Assembly (NCBI GenBank): GCA_029959085.1
Contig: JARWIR010000051.1
Span: 3,720,001 to 3,784,000 of the forward strand
From: Nemophila menziesii
Lineage: Eukaryota > Streptophyta > Magnoliopsida > Boraginales > Hydrophyllaceae
DNA length: 64,000 nucleotides
Direction of reading: 5' to 3'
In this document: piece by piece, positions 12,180 to 22,413 of the stretch
Numbering within the stretch: the stretch's first letter is position 1
Layout of the letters: every line of letters begins with the position of its first letter
The notes under the pieces: model-generated
The model's database searches: none
The model's input: the letters and a program-made list of their open reading frames with translations, nothing else
What the model was told of the DNA's origin: nothing
Translations under genes and position numbers: made by a program

Positions 12180-12670
12180 GGATTATACAATATTATAGAT
12201 AATTCAAACAAACGAATTATTCAACCTTTCTCACTAAGAGACAAAAAAACTAGGTCTGAAGTTTTTTCAACGTACACAAAAGTTAATTCTTTCTTACCAC
12301 AAAATAATTAAATTAATTTTAAATTCCCAAGATTTTATATTCTTGTTAGTCTCCCAAGTTTTTATATTCTTGTTGTAGAGGATTGAAGAAATTAAAGAGA
12401 TAATCGATCCACGTAAAAGAGAATCTCAATAACTTAAGATTTTTTTTAAGTGTAAAATTTTCAAACCACAAGGTTCGACAAGTATGCAGATATTAGAAAA
12501 ATAAATATTAGTTGCTTAAAACACACTAATATTACAACATAAAATTAAATGTTTTCACTTTGTTAAGTATTTTTCTTCGGAAGCAAAAATCTGACGTTAG
12601 TAAGTGAGTAATTTTCTAGTAAGTATACACAAGCCTAGAAATCAGAATAAGAGAAAAGAAATAGAATGTA
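12180..12670 (-). other. copia-1 leader, left part
   Basis: Non-coding region between gag and the Athila insertion. Its continuation is 23930-24038. It contains a doubled short segment (TATTCTTGTTAG/TATTCTTGTTGT near 12339-12377). No primer-binding site was recognised. Confidence 0.5.
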
Positions 12671-12675
12671 ACAAT
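12671..12675. repeat. target-site duplication, left (ACAAT)
   Basis: ACAAT directly precedes the TG of the 5' LTR and recurs directly after the CA of the 3' LTR at 23925-23929. Five bases is the usual size for Ty3/gypsy integration. Confidence 0.9.
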
Positions 12676-14186
12676 TGATGTGTCCTCATTTGTGATAATA
12701 AAATATACTTCAAAGACATCATTTTAGGCGTATTTATTAGTTTATAGGTCGATTTTAGCTTGGTTTAGTACACTTTCCTGTTTTGGATCTTGAATTAATT
12801 AATTATTATTTTTAGAGCATATTGGGTTTAATTATTTATTTCGTGTGAAGTTTTAGAGATATATGGTAATTAATTAGAGTCCAAGTTGGTAAAGAGAACT
12901 AAAGGAAAGATGATAAACATGGAAATTAAAGATAAAGGAAAGAAAAGCTAAAAAAATGGAAAAGGAAAAACTGCTTTAATTCTGAATTTCTGCACCTACG
13001 ACCACAAATAAGATTATATCTTAAATTCGGTGAGGAATTTGGAAAAACGATCAAGATCAAAGTTGAAGATCTTTCCGAGACGATGAATTTGGTATACTCA
13101 TACACATCAATCGGAGACATATTGAAGCTGTTAGGACCAAAGTAAAAACGGGGCTGATTGCATGTTTTTGGGCTACGAATTTGAGTTGGGCTTGGAGCCC
13201 ATATTTACCTTTTCCTTCAAGAAAACGAATTAGGTCAACCTATACACTATAAATACAACCTCTTAACATTAGAAAATCATCCTTGGTGAAACCTTAAACC
13301 AAGAGGAAGCTTACAACACAAGAAAAGAAGTCTGGAAGGAGCTGTTCATCACAATGTCTTCTTCTACCTTTGAATTTGTAATTTCTTTCTTTTCTTGCAT
13401 TAGTATGAACTAAATTTCTTTAGCTTGAGTTTTAGCATATGTGTATGAACCCTAGTTTTGGTTGACATCTATCTAATTTGGGAATTCTATGTTTTAAATT
13501 GAATTATTGTTTTTATTCTCTGTTTATGTGTTTGGAATTATATTCTGTGTTCTTGTGGAACCTAGGCCATATAGAATTACCATCTAGTAATTAGGTCACC
13601 ATTGACAACGGTGTTTAATTACATGTTTAGCACATAACGTCTAGTATTCGGTTTAGATCTGACAAATCAACCTAACTAGATAATCACTATGGTTTAGTAT
13701 ATATTACTATTTACCAATTACAAGAACAGTTTGCTTAGGAAGCCTTATTGACACATGTAAGTCCTATTTAAAACTACCTAGCGTAATTGGAACCGATTAT
13801 TGAAGTACTACATAATTCACCCTTACATGTTTAGAACGGCAAAACTGGTGGGGATTACATGCTATTGACTCAAGCTATATTCTCATACTACTCCTTCTTT
13901 CGTATTTATTTTCTGTCTTTAATTTCTTAGTTTTAATTTAGTTTAATCAAAAACCAAATAAATATCTATTTGTCTTTACTTTTTCTGCGTTTTACTTGTA
14001 CTAGCTTTAATTATCTGTACTTGATTATTGCATAAGATTCCCCTAACCTTCATAGTCTCTGCGGAACGAATCTTACTTATTTTCTAAAACTTGCATGCGA
14101 TCTGTATACTTGCAGAACCGTGCTAGCTTAGGGTGTTTATCTGCACTTTATTTATATCATATTTTATCACACCCTAGACCGTACCA
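12676..14186 (+). repeat. Athila copy B 5' LTR
   Basis: Starts TGATGTGTCC and ends CGTACCA. Compared by eye with the 3' LTR it differs at roughly 55 of 1,511 positions, about 33 of them in the first 500 bases. It carries the promoter of the element. Confidence 0.93.
13248..13255 (+). promoter_or_regulatory. LTR TATA box
   Basis: TATAAATA in the middle of the 5' LTR, conserved at 22986-22993 in the 3' LTR and at 60317-60324 in copy C. Transcription would begin roughly 25-35 bases downstream; the start itself cannot be read from sequence. Confidence 0.65.
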
Positions 14187-14192
14187 AGTTTT

Positions 14193-14210
14193 TGGCGCCG
14201 CTGCCGGGGA
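14193..14210 (+). other. primer-binding site for tRNA-Asp
   Basis: TGGCGCCGCTGCCGGGGA is complementary to the 3' end of plant tRNA-Asp with one mismatch (the tRNA predicts GTTG where GCTG stands). It lies six bases after the LTR. tRNA-Asp priming is usual in the Athila lineage. Confidence 0.88.
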
Positions 14211-14311
14211 CTACATCGTTAGTCCTTGTGCATATATCTTGTGCTTTTATTTCAGTTAGTTCTATTTTACGCTTTTTGTCTTTTTAGTTTTTGTTTTATA
14301 GATAGTTACAG

Positions 14312-16084
14312 ATGGAGAACCCAAGGAGACTTGAGCTACCCATCGAATTCAGAGTGCAACCAAGAGGAATTCGCGCTCCAGAAATCCAAGCCGCTAAATT
14401 TAAGCCTGATCTAGGGATGTTAACGCAGTTTGCAACTCATGGGCTATTCAGCGGTGCTGCACACCAAGATCCGATCCGATATATTCAGAAATTCATGCAA
14501 ATCTGTGATGCTTATATCGTAAGAGGAGTTACTAAGGAACAGGTGTATTACGTGATGTTCCAGTTCTTCTTGACCGGAGGTGCAAGAAATTGGTATGATA
14601 TTCAATACCCTCATGTTAATCCAGATTGGGATAAGCTTCAAGCAAGATTCCTAGACCGCTTCTATCCGTTTAGTAGACGTTTAAAAGATATGTTGGAGCT
14701 TGAGCAATTTATACAGGAAGACGGAGAGAGTTTGGGTGAAGCATGGTTAAGATTTATAGAAAAGAGAGCGAGATGTCCATATCATAAATCATCGTCGGAA
14801 TATTATTTAACCTTGTTTTATGGAGGACTCAATGACAAGTCAAGGGAGAAAGCAGATTCGTTAGGAAACGCAGGTTTTGTGTTGCTAGATCCTGAAGAAG
14901 CTGAGTTGGGGATGGAGAGAATTCTTGAGAACGAGAGAAGTTGGCCCAAGAAACCAGAAAAAGAAAACACTTCAGAATCTCTGAAGCTTAAAGAATTGGC
15001 CCAACAACTCGAAGAACTACAAGAACAAGCCCGAACAATTGCTCAGGTGAATGTAGTACGTGCAATACCTTCGTGTCCTGGTTGTGGATCAAGAAATCAT
15101 GTGTGGGAAAGTTGTATGAATAATCCAGCATTAGCTTCCATTACATATCCTCAAGATAACTATTATTCTAATGGTTATGATTATCCTCAAGAAAGCTATG
15201 CTAATTATCAACAACCTCCACAAAAAAGAAGTTGGGTCAGAAATCAAGAGACTTATTATCAACCCCAACCTCAATCTTATAATCCACCACAACCTATATA
15301 TCAAAAAGCACCCATTGTTGAAAAGGCTTGTCAAGAAACGAAGAAAGAACCACCAAAACAATCAATGCAACTGGCAAGGAAAGAACAAATCCCAAGCTTG
15401 AATTCGAGTATGGCTAAATTGATGCAAGCAATTAAAAACAATATGAGTCGTAGCCATCAGAAGATTCAAGCCCAACAGAAGGTAATCAAGAAACTAGAGC
15501 ATACTTTATCACATATGGAAAGTACATTACAAAATAGGCCGAAAGGGCAACTTCCAAGTGATACTATTGCTCCTAGAGATGATTCTTGTCATGCAGTTGA
15601 ATTGCAAAGTGGAAAACAACTACCTCCACCAAGACCAGAAACAGAACCAATCTCTATTCCAGAAAAGGGGGGAGAAGAAACAATCAAAGATCCAATAGAG
15701 GAGGTAGTTAAACCAAAGAGTGTCCAAGCTGAGACACCAGAAAAAACGAGAAAGCCAGTGGAACTTAACACACGCCCTCCACCACCATACCCTTCACGTG
15801 TCAGAAAGAAGGACAATGACCTGGAATTCAAGAAGTTCGTTGACATGTTGAGCAAGTTAGAGATTAATATGCCGTTTGTTGAAGCTCTCAAGAGAATGCC
15901 AAAATATCTGAAATTCATTAAGGACATTCTTTCCAACAAACGAAGTATAGAAACTGGGGAAACAATTGGGTTACCTGTGGAGTGTAGTGCTATATGTCAA
16001 AACAAGTTACCACCGAAGCTAGAAGATCCCGGAAGTTTTACAATTCCCATCGACATTGGAGATAATTGGACCGGGAAAGCATAA
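14312..16084 (+). pseudogene. Athila copy B gag
   Basis: 590 codons from an ATG 102 bases after the primer site. Residues about 40-215 form the capsid domain with DPIRYIQKFMQICD, ARNWYDIQYPHV and FLDRFYPF. A coiled-coil stretch follows (about 220-248). A CX2CX4HX4C zinc knuckle (CPGCGSRNHVWESC) lies at about 255-268; this binds RNA during packaging. Then come a Gln/Tyr/Pro-rich linker, an acidic linker, and the RPPPPYPSRV region that leads into protease. In Athila elements gag and protease are continuous; here a TAA at 16082-16084 cuts the frame just before the protease active site. No frameshift is present. Confidence 0.9.
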
Positions 16085-16966
16085 TGTGATTTAGGCGCGA
16101 GCATCAATCTCATGCCAAGATCCCTGTTCGAGAAGCTTAATATAGGAGAGGTAGTACCCACATCTGTGGTATTACAAATGGCGGATCGCAGACTCTCACG
16201 ACCAGTAGGTAAAATTGAAGATGTTTTTGTTAAAGCTAGTTCTTTTATTTTTCCTTGTGATTTTATTATTCTTGACTACGACGCGGACAAGAATGTCCCC
16301 ATCATCTTGGGTAGACCATTATTGGCCACGGAGCGTACACTAATTGATGTTGAGAATGGTGAGTTGATTATGAGGGTACAAGATGAACAGATACGATTCA
16401 ATGTGTTTAAAGCTATGAAGTTACCAAAGTCAAAATATGAATGTTCCAAAATAAATGTCATCGGAAAAATTGCGCAAGAAGTCTTCAATGAAGCAAGCCT
16501 AGATGATGATCTTGACGAAGACTTGACACTTGAATCACCAGAGGAACTCGAGATTCCCCCTGAAGGAGTTGCTGCATTAGGATCAAATGTACGAGAACTA
16601 CTTCGAGAATCAGGTGACATTGAACCAATGAAACAACCATCCATAATATGTCCACCTATTCTCGAAGAAAAACCGCTTCCAGACCATCTACGCTATGCAT
16701 ATCTAGGTACGAATAAAAATTTGTCTGTTATTATTTCTGCTAACCTTTCAGGTCCTCAAGAGGAGAAGCTACTTCAAGTACTTCGTGCTAACAAAGAAGC
16801 AATCAGATGGACTATTGCCGACATCAAGGGAATTAGTCCGTCTGTTTGCAAACACAAAATCATTCTTGAGAACGAAGGTGGGCGATCTATAGAGGGACAA
16901 AGAAGACTCATGCCAGCTATGAAAGAAGTGGTGAGAAAGGAAGTTATCAAGTTGTTAGACGCATGA
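16085..16966 (+). pseudogene. Athila copy B protease region
   Basis: The same frame continues after the stop with the aspartic protease: CDLGASINLMP holds the catalytic aspartate (codon 16088-16090). It is followed by ADRRLSRPVG, the DYDADKNVPIILGRPLL block and LIDVENGELI. Such proteases cut the gag-pol polyprotein in the particle. The region then runs through an acidic linker to the N-terminal RT segment (CKHKIILENEGG, QRRLMPAMKEVVRKEV). It ends at TGA 16964-16966, where close relatives have a glycine codon in the phrase before IIYPI. The first ATG after the upstream stop (16112) lies beyond the active site, so no functional protease could start there. Confidence 0.88.
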
Positions 16967-18121
16967 ATTATCTATCCGATTGCTAGCAGTGATTGGGTTA
17001 GTCCAGTGCAATGTGTTCCAAAGAAAGGAGGTATCACTACCATCCTTAATTATCAAGGTGAAGCCATACCATCAAGAACAGTTGTGGGGTGGCGAGTATG
17101 CATGGATTACCGAAGACTCAACAAAGCTACAAAGAAAGATCACTTCCCGCTACCATTCATTGATCAGATACTAGACAAACTTGCAGGGAGAGAGTATTAT
17201 TGTTTCCTTGACGGATATTCGGGTTATAATCAGATTTGTGTGGATCCCCTTGATCAGCACAAAACAACATTTACTTTTCCGTTTGGTACTTTTGCCTATA
17301 GAAGGATGCCGTTTGGTTTATGTAATGCACCTGCCATGTTCCAGAGGTGTATGATGGCTATACTTTGGGACATGATTGATAAATACTTGGAGGTTTTTAT
17401 GGATGATTTTTCGGTGTTTGGAGATAGTTTTGATGATTGTTTGAATAATCTTGAGAAAGTCCTTGTGAGATGTAGAGAAAAAGATCTTGTGCTTAATTGG
17501 GAAAAATGCCACTTCATGGTTCAAGTGGGAATCGTGTTGGGACATAAAGTTTCGAAGGCAGGAATGGAGGTTGATCGTGCAAAAATTGAAGTTATCAAAA
17601 CATTACCACCTCCAGTTTCTGTTAAAGGAGTGAGAAGTTTCTTGGGTCACACAGGATTTTATCGAAGATTTAATAAAGATTTCTCCAAGATCGCCAAACC
17701 GCTTTGTTCTTTACTTGAAAAGGATACTCCTTTTAACTTTACTGACGAATGTCTTCAAGCGTTTTTGACGATTAAGGAGAAACTAATCTCTACACCTGTT
17801 GTTATACCTCCAGATTGGAAAGCTCCGTTTGAACTTATGTGCGATTCTAGTGATCACGCTATGGGTGTTGTGTTGGGGCAGAGGAAAGACAAGATCTTCC
17901 ACATGATTTATTACGCAAGTAAGACTTTCAACGCTGCCCAGATTAATTATACAGTAACGGAGAAAGAGATGTTGGCCGTGGTATATGCTTTTGGTAAATT
18001 TCATTCCTATCTGATTGGAAAGAAAACGATTGTGTACACGGACCATTCAGCTATCAGATACCTTATGGAGAAAAAGGACGCTAAGCCGCGTCTTATTAGA
18101 TGTGTACTGTTGCTTCAATAA
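16967..18121 (+). pseudogene. Athila copy B reverse transcriptase and RNase H
   Basis: Still in the gag frame. RT motifs in order: [45 protein letters not shown] with a catalytic aspartate, [16 protein letters not shown], and the active-site FMDDF at 17396-17410. RNase H follows with [26 protein letters not shown] and [10 protein letters not shown], which carry its acidic residues. All key residues are present. TAA at 18119-18121 ends the frame after LLLQ. The motifs match the Athila lineage closely. Confidence 0.93.
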
Positions 18122-19564
18122 TTCGACATAGACATTCGAGACCGAAAGGGATGCAAAAATCAAGTTGCTGATCATTTGTCAAGGCTCGAAGGATCTGATG
18201 TGAACAAAGAACCATTGTTGGTTAAAGAGGTATTTCCTGATGAACAACTTTTTGCTATTAAAAATGCGTTTGTGCCATGGTATGCAAATATAGTAAACCT
18301 CATCGTGAGTGGAGTATTCCCCAAGGATATCCACCCACAACAAAGACAAAGATTATCTCACCAGGCTAAACAGTACTATTGGGATGAACCATACCTCTGG
18401 AAGATTTGTAGTGACCAAGTTGTTAGAAGATGTGTTCATGAAGGCGAAGTTGACAAGATCATAGCAAGTTGTCATAGGCCACCTTATGGAGGTCACTTTA
18501 AGGGAGATAGAACTGCAGCTAAAATTATTCAATCCGGATTCTATTCGCCTACCCTACACAAGGATTGTCATTGTTTTGTCCAGTCATGTCAAAGATGCCA
18601 GTTCACTGGTAATATATCAAAAAGGGACGCGATGCCGCTTAACAATATCCTAGAAGTTGAAATCTTTGATGTATGGGGAATAGATTTCATGGGACTTTTC
18701 GTCACTTCCCATGGGAATCTTTATATTTTGCTTGCGGTAGATTATGTATCAAAATGGGTAGAAGCAGTGGCAACACCAAAGAACGATGCTCAAACAGTGA
18801 TTAAATTCTTAAAAACAAACATCTTTTCAAGACATGGTACGCCACATGTTCTCATCAGTGATAAAGGCACCCATTTTATTAATGCTCCACTGAGAAACTA
18901 TCTTCGTAAGTTTGGAGTGAGACATCGTATTTCAACCGGTTATCACCCACAAACTAACGGTCAAGCTGAAGTTTCCAACCGGGAAATCAAATCTATTCTT
19001 GAGAAGACCGTGAATAAAAAGAGGAAAGATTGGTATTTAAAGCTAGATGATGCTCTCTGGGCTTACAGAACAACATTTCAAACACCAGTTGGGGCATCTC
19101 CATATCACATGGTCTACGGCAAGGCGTGTCATCTACCTATTGAACTTGAAGCTCGAGCCTTCTTGGCTATTAAAACTCTGAATCTAGACCCAGAACTGGC
19201 CGGGAAACAAAGGTTGATGCAGTTGAACGAGTTGGAGGAGTTTCGTTATCTTGCCTATGAAAATTCACGCCTCTACAAAGAGAAAACAAAGAGATGGCAT
19301 GATAAACGGCTCCGTCCAAAGCATTTCGAGAGAGAACAAAAAGTGTTATTATACAACTCTCGATTTTCGAACTACCCAGGAAAGCTTTAATCCCGTTGGG
19401 GAGGACCTTACATTGTTACGAAAGTCACACCTCATGGAGCGATTGAAATTGAACATCCAACCGAGCAACGAACATTCATGGTGAATGGCCAGCGTTTGAA
19501 GAGATACCATGACAGTGAGGACTTTGGGCGAGAGGAAACCATCCATCTCGTAGAAAGCGCTTAG
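18122..19564 (+). pseudogene. Athila copy B integrase
   Basis: The frame resumes with DHLSRLEG and the integrase. The zinc-binding HHCC motif is [10 protein letters not shown] and later CQRCQ. The core has WGIDFMG (Asp codon 18683-18685), SDKGTHF (18860-18862) and [10 protein letters not shown] (Glu 18968-18970), with exactly 35 residues between the second Asp and the Glu, as in D,D35E enzymes. The C-terminal SRWGGPYIV region is cut by TAA at 19388-19390. The original terminator is TAG at 19562-19564. No chromodomain follows. Confidence 0.92.
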
Positions 19565-19789
19565 CCTGAGGTACACGTCTAACTCAAAGACGTTAAACAA
19601 AAGTGCTCTTGGGAGACACCCCTTGTTTTAATTGCTTTTTAGATTAGTTTATTGCTTTGTAGTGTATAATCCTAAGTTAGTGTATATTTTTAATTGTGTT
19701 TACAAGCTAATAGGGGAGAAAGGTAGTGTGTTAGTCTGCAGGAAATGAGTTTGGGGTCAAGGAAAATTTCTTGGAAAAATTCGCAGGCA
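19565..19789 (+). other. conserved post-pol segment
   Basis: Non-coding. The block around 19576-19620 (ACACGTCTAAC, GACGTTAAACAAAAGTGCT, GGGAGACACCCC) recurs in copy C at 62647-62702 and, more diverged, in the reversed fragment near 5240-5270. Its conservation across copies that lost pol suggests a role in cis. Confidence 0.65.
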
Positions 19790-20045
19790 GGTCCGGTATA
19801 CCGTGCCTCACGTGCGGTGCACCACGCCTGGAAAAACCCGTACCACGGGTACACTGACTCGGGTTATTGCCGAGAGGAAAAAAGTTGGAGTATGACAAGT
19901 CCGGTATATCGCGGCATAGGTGCGGTATACCGCAGAGGAAAAAACCCGTGACACGGGTAAGGGTGCTCGGTTTTTTTGACGAGGAGTGAAAAATTGGAAC
20001 AGCAGAAGCTGCGGTACACCGAGCCCTAGGTCCGGTGCACCGCAC
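19790..20045 (+). repeat. array of short GC-rich palindromes
   Basis: Three paired blocks about 110 bases apart. Perfect palindromes are CGGTATACCG (19794-19803), GGTGCACC (19816-19823), GCGGTATACCGC (19922-19933) and CGGTGCACCG (20033-20042); 19900-19914 and 20010-20022 hold imperfect ones. Two hairpins, ACCCGT-ACC-ACGGGT (19836-19850) and ACCCGTG-A-CACGGGT (19944-19958), follow the first two pairs. The array is not coding. Confidence 0.8.
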
Positions 20046-20416
20046 TATGGCGGTTTTGAAGAGTTTTATTCCTATTCTAATTCTTACCTTATCAAACTTA
20101 ACCCTAACCCCTCCCACACGAAATTTTCAGACCCAAACACTATATAAAGACCTTAAAGCTTGTACAAACCTTCACAATTAACACAACAACTTCAATAATT
20201 CTCTCCTCCATCCTCCATAAACACAAATTCTTCATCAAATTCATCACACTACACCATTAAACACCACCAAATTCATCAATATTTCAAGAATTCTTCCAAG
20301 ATTCATCAAGAAAACTTTCTCTTTCATCAATTCCAAGCAACAACCTCAAGCTAAACCAATTTCTCTTAATCTTTTAATTCATCCTTGGTTTAACTTGAGT
20401 TGTGGGTAAATCAACC
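20046..20416 (+). other. leader-like stretch before the 3' ORF
   Basis: AT- and CA-rich non-coding sequence dominated by TTCATCAA/ACAACTTC-type words. Copy C has a similar stretch at about 63090-63440. Confidence 0.5.
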
Positions 20417-20878
20417 ATGACTAATAGATCTGATGCTATGGAATACAAGAGAAAGTGCACCATCCTTGGGAAGAATAAGAAATTGCCTGGAGCCACCATT
20501 GAAAAGCCTATCACCATTGATGAGGCTACTGAAGAATCAAAAGAAAAGGTACCAGCACAACCACTACCAAAGAAGTTAACTGCTAGAATGTCTGTATCAG
20601 CTAGGCCTTTGAAGAAGATAAAGATTCATGACCAAGGTTCTTCTACTTCTTCCTCTAAAATTGATCATGATCTTCCCCCATGGGCTCTTAAATTACAACA
20701 TGAAGTTGAAAGATTACGAGAAGATAACAGAGAACTTTGGGTGGAAGTCATACATATGCAATCACAGCTGGAAGATATAACATTGGAAAGGGATATTGAT
20801 AATTATTCTGATCCCTATGCTTCGGAAGAGGAGGAGGACATAATGGATCTCTATGGCCAGCCTGGTAAGCCATTCTAA
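20417..20878 (+). CDS. unknown small ORF between pol and 3' LTR
   Basis: 153 codons from the ATG at 20417; an in-frame GTG at 20402 is not a plausible plant start. The protein is basic at the N terminus (KRKCTILGKNKK, then LKKIKIH). It has a Ser-rich spacer, a predicted coiled coil (EVERLREDNRELWVEVIHMQ, about residues 100-119) and an acidic tail (ASEEEEDIMD). Athila elements often carry an extra ORF here, sometimes env-like, but I see no signal peptide or membrane segment. I do not recognise the family; a chance or decayed ORF is possible. Confidence 0.45.
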   Translation: MTNRSDAMEYKRKCTILGKNKKLPGATIEKPITIDEATEESKEKVPAQPLPKKLTARMSVSARPLKKIKIHDQGSSTSSSKIDHDLPPWALKLQHEVERLREDNRELWVEVIHMQSQLEDITLERDIDNYSDPYASEEEEDIMDLYGQPGKPF

Positions 20879-20961
20879 TTTTCTTTCTTAATAGCTTGTA
20901 TGCATTAGGTAGTTTAGTTAGTTTTTAATTTTTAATTTTATTTCCTTCTTGAGTCTTTTTC

Positions 20962-20981
20962 GAGTCGTGGGGACACGACTC
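20962..20981 (+). other. perfect hairpin before internal polypurine tract
   Basis: GAGTCGTG, loop GGGA, CACGACTC: an 8-bp perfect stem. It lies seven bases before the internal polypurine tract at 20988. Confidence 0.6.
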
Positions 20982-20987
20982 ACTTTT

Positions 20988-21003
20988 GAGTTGGGGGTGG
21001 GGA
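20988..21003 (+). other. internal polypurine tract
   Basis: GAGTTGGGGGTGGGGA repeats the core GAGTTGGGGG found right before the 3' LTR (22401-22410). An internal tract like this could serve as a second plus-strand primer during reverse transcription. Confidence 0.55.
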
Positions 21004-22400
21004 TTCGTTGTCCTCATCTTCTTTTCGTTTTTGCATAAAATTTAAATTTTTTAGGTTGAATTAAGGCATAGAATATTTTGAATGTACCTATTTGAGCATG
21101 ATTTTATTAGGTCAATGATAGTAAGTAGTATGTTTTTGAAAGATGCAACAAATTTTTTTAGGATGCATGTATGAAAACAGGAAATAAAGGATAGAAAAGT
21201 TAATGAGTAATGCTATGAAGTCACGTTGAAACTTACAGAGAGTTATTTGGTGTGTAGAACTTGAGGTTTGAAATTAGTTGAAAACCCACTTGTCTATGAA
21301 CTAATAATGAAAAAGTAACAAAATCCGGTAGTTAGAAAAATGAATAAGGTAGTTCTTTCATGATAAAACACTTGAAGCCTTTTATACCTTCTCACCCTTT
21401 TGTTTGATATTTTTGTTATTTATCCGTCTTAACCCCTCTGAGCCTTTCTAAAGCCTTTTTGTTGAACCACATTATAATCCATACCCTTAGTTTGTAGGAC
21501 TTATCTATATGACCCGCACTCAAATCGCAAAACCTGAGACAACTCGTTTTAGAGCTTGAGTTTGGGGTTTCATCATTAGGGAACATTGGGATTTGGGAGT
21601 TATATTGTGATTTTATTGATGATGAAATTGTTATTATTGTAACCCTTTGCCGGGGTAATAGTAAATGAAAAAGAAGCTACGAGCTAAAATTGACAACAAG
21701 GGCATAAAAAAAGAAAGAATATATATATGAAAAATAGCGTGATATCTCGAACATCAAAAAGAGAATCATAGCTATACAAAAGGAAAAATTGATTTGAAAT
21801 GAAAATATATATTCGGACCGGCAAAGTGGAATTTGTATATCATCACTAAAGGATTTAATTGGGATTGATTGGGGATGCACATCAAAAGCATCAATAAATC
21901 GGGTTGAGTGAGAACATCTTCGAGTGAAAACTCAAGCTCTAGGGCGATTCGTTGATGGCTAGTGAGGAGAGAGCCAAAAGCTCATTTTTCATTATCCAAA
22001 TATACCACACCCGTCCTTAAGCCACGTTATAACCAAAGACCTTAGGATTTCTAACTACTTGGTGGAGAAACAATTGAGCTATTAGGTAGTAGGTAAGTGG
22101 ACCATTGGATGCTATATTAGGACCTATGAACAACCTATAGCCATTAACATGAACTAAGTTATCATCCTCTCCTTCTGGCATTGCAAAATTAATCTGGACT
22201 TGAATTTATGGATTGTTGATTACACGTGTATAAGCATACTTGTGCATTATTTCTTGAGCATTACTACATGAGACTATTTAGATATTTTTCTCTAGGATCA
22301 TTCATTATGTTCTGTTCTTATTCTCCTCCGACTTCTTCTTCTTGTTTATTTGACTACCCTTCTGTTCTTTACTTTTATTGAATCGGGACGATACAACTTT
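21004..22400 (+). other. Athila copy B 3' untranslated region
   Basis: No open frame of note. Its second half is conserved in copy A (2690-3660), including the block with GTTGATGGCTAGTGAG, although that copy's LTR is clearly diverged. Confidence 0.7.
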
Positions 22401-22413
22401 GAGTTGGGGGTCT
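22401..22413 (+). other. terminal polypurine tract
   Basis: GAGTTGGGGGTCT immediately precedes the TG of the 3' LTR. It primes plus-strand DNA synthesis. The same core stands before the LTR of copy A (3651-3660). Confidence 0.8.

Noticed and set aside
14226..19600. Many overlapping frames on both strands across Athila gag-pol
   Set aside because: Shadows of the real gag-pol frame, which carries all motifs.
20417..20878. Envelope-like protein in Athila copy B
   Set aside because: No signal peptide or transmembrane segment.
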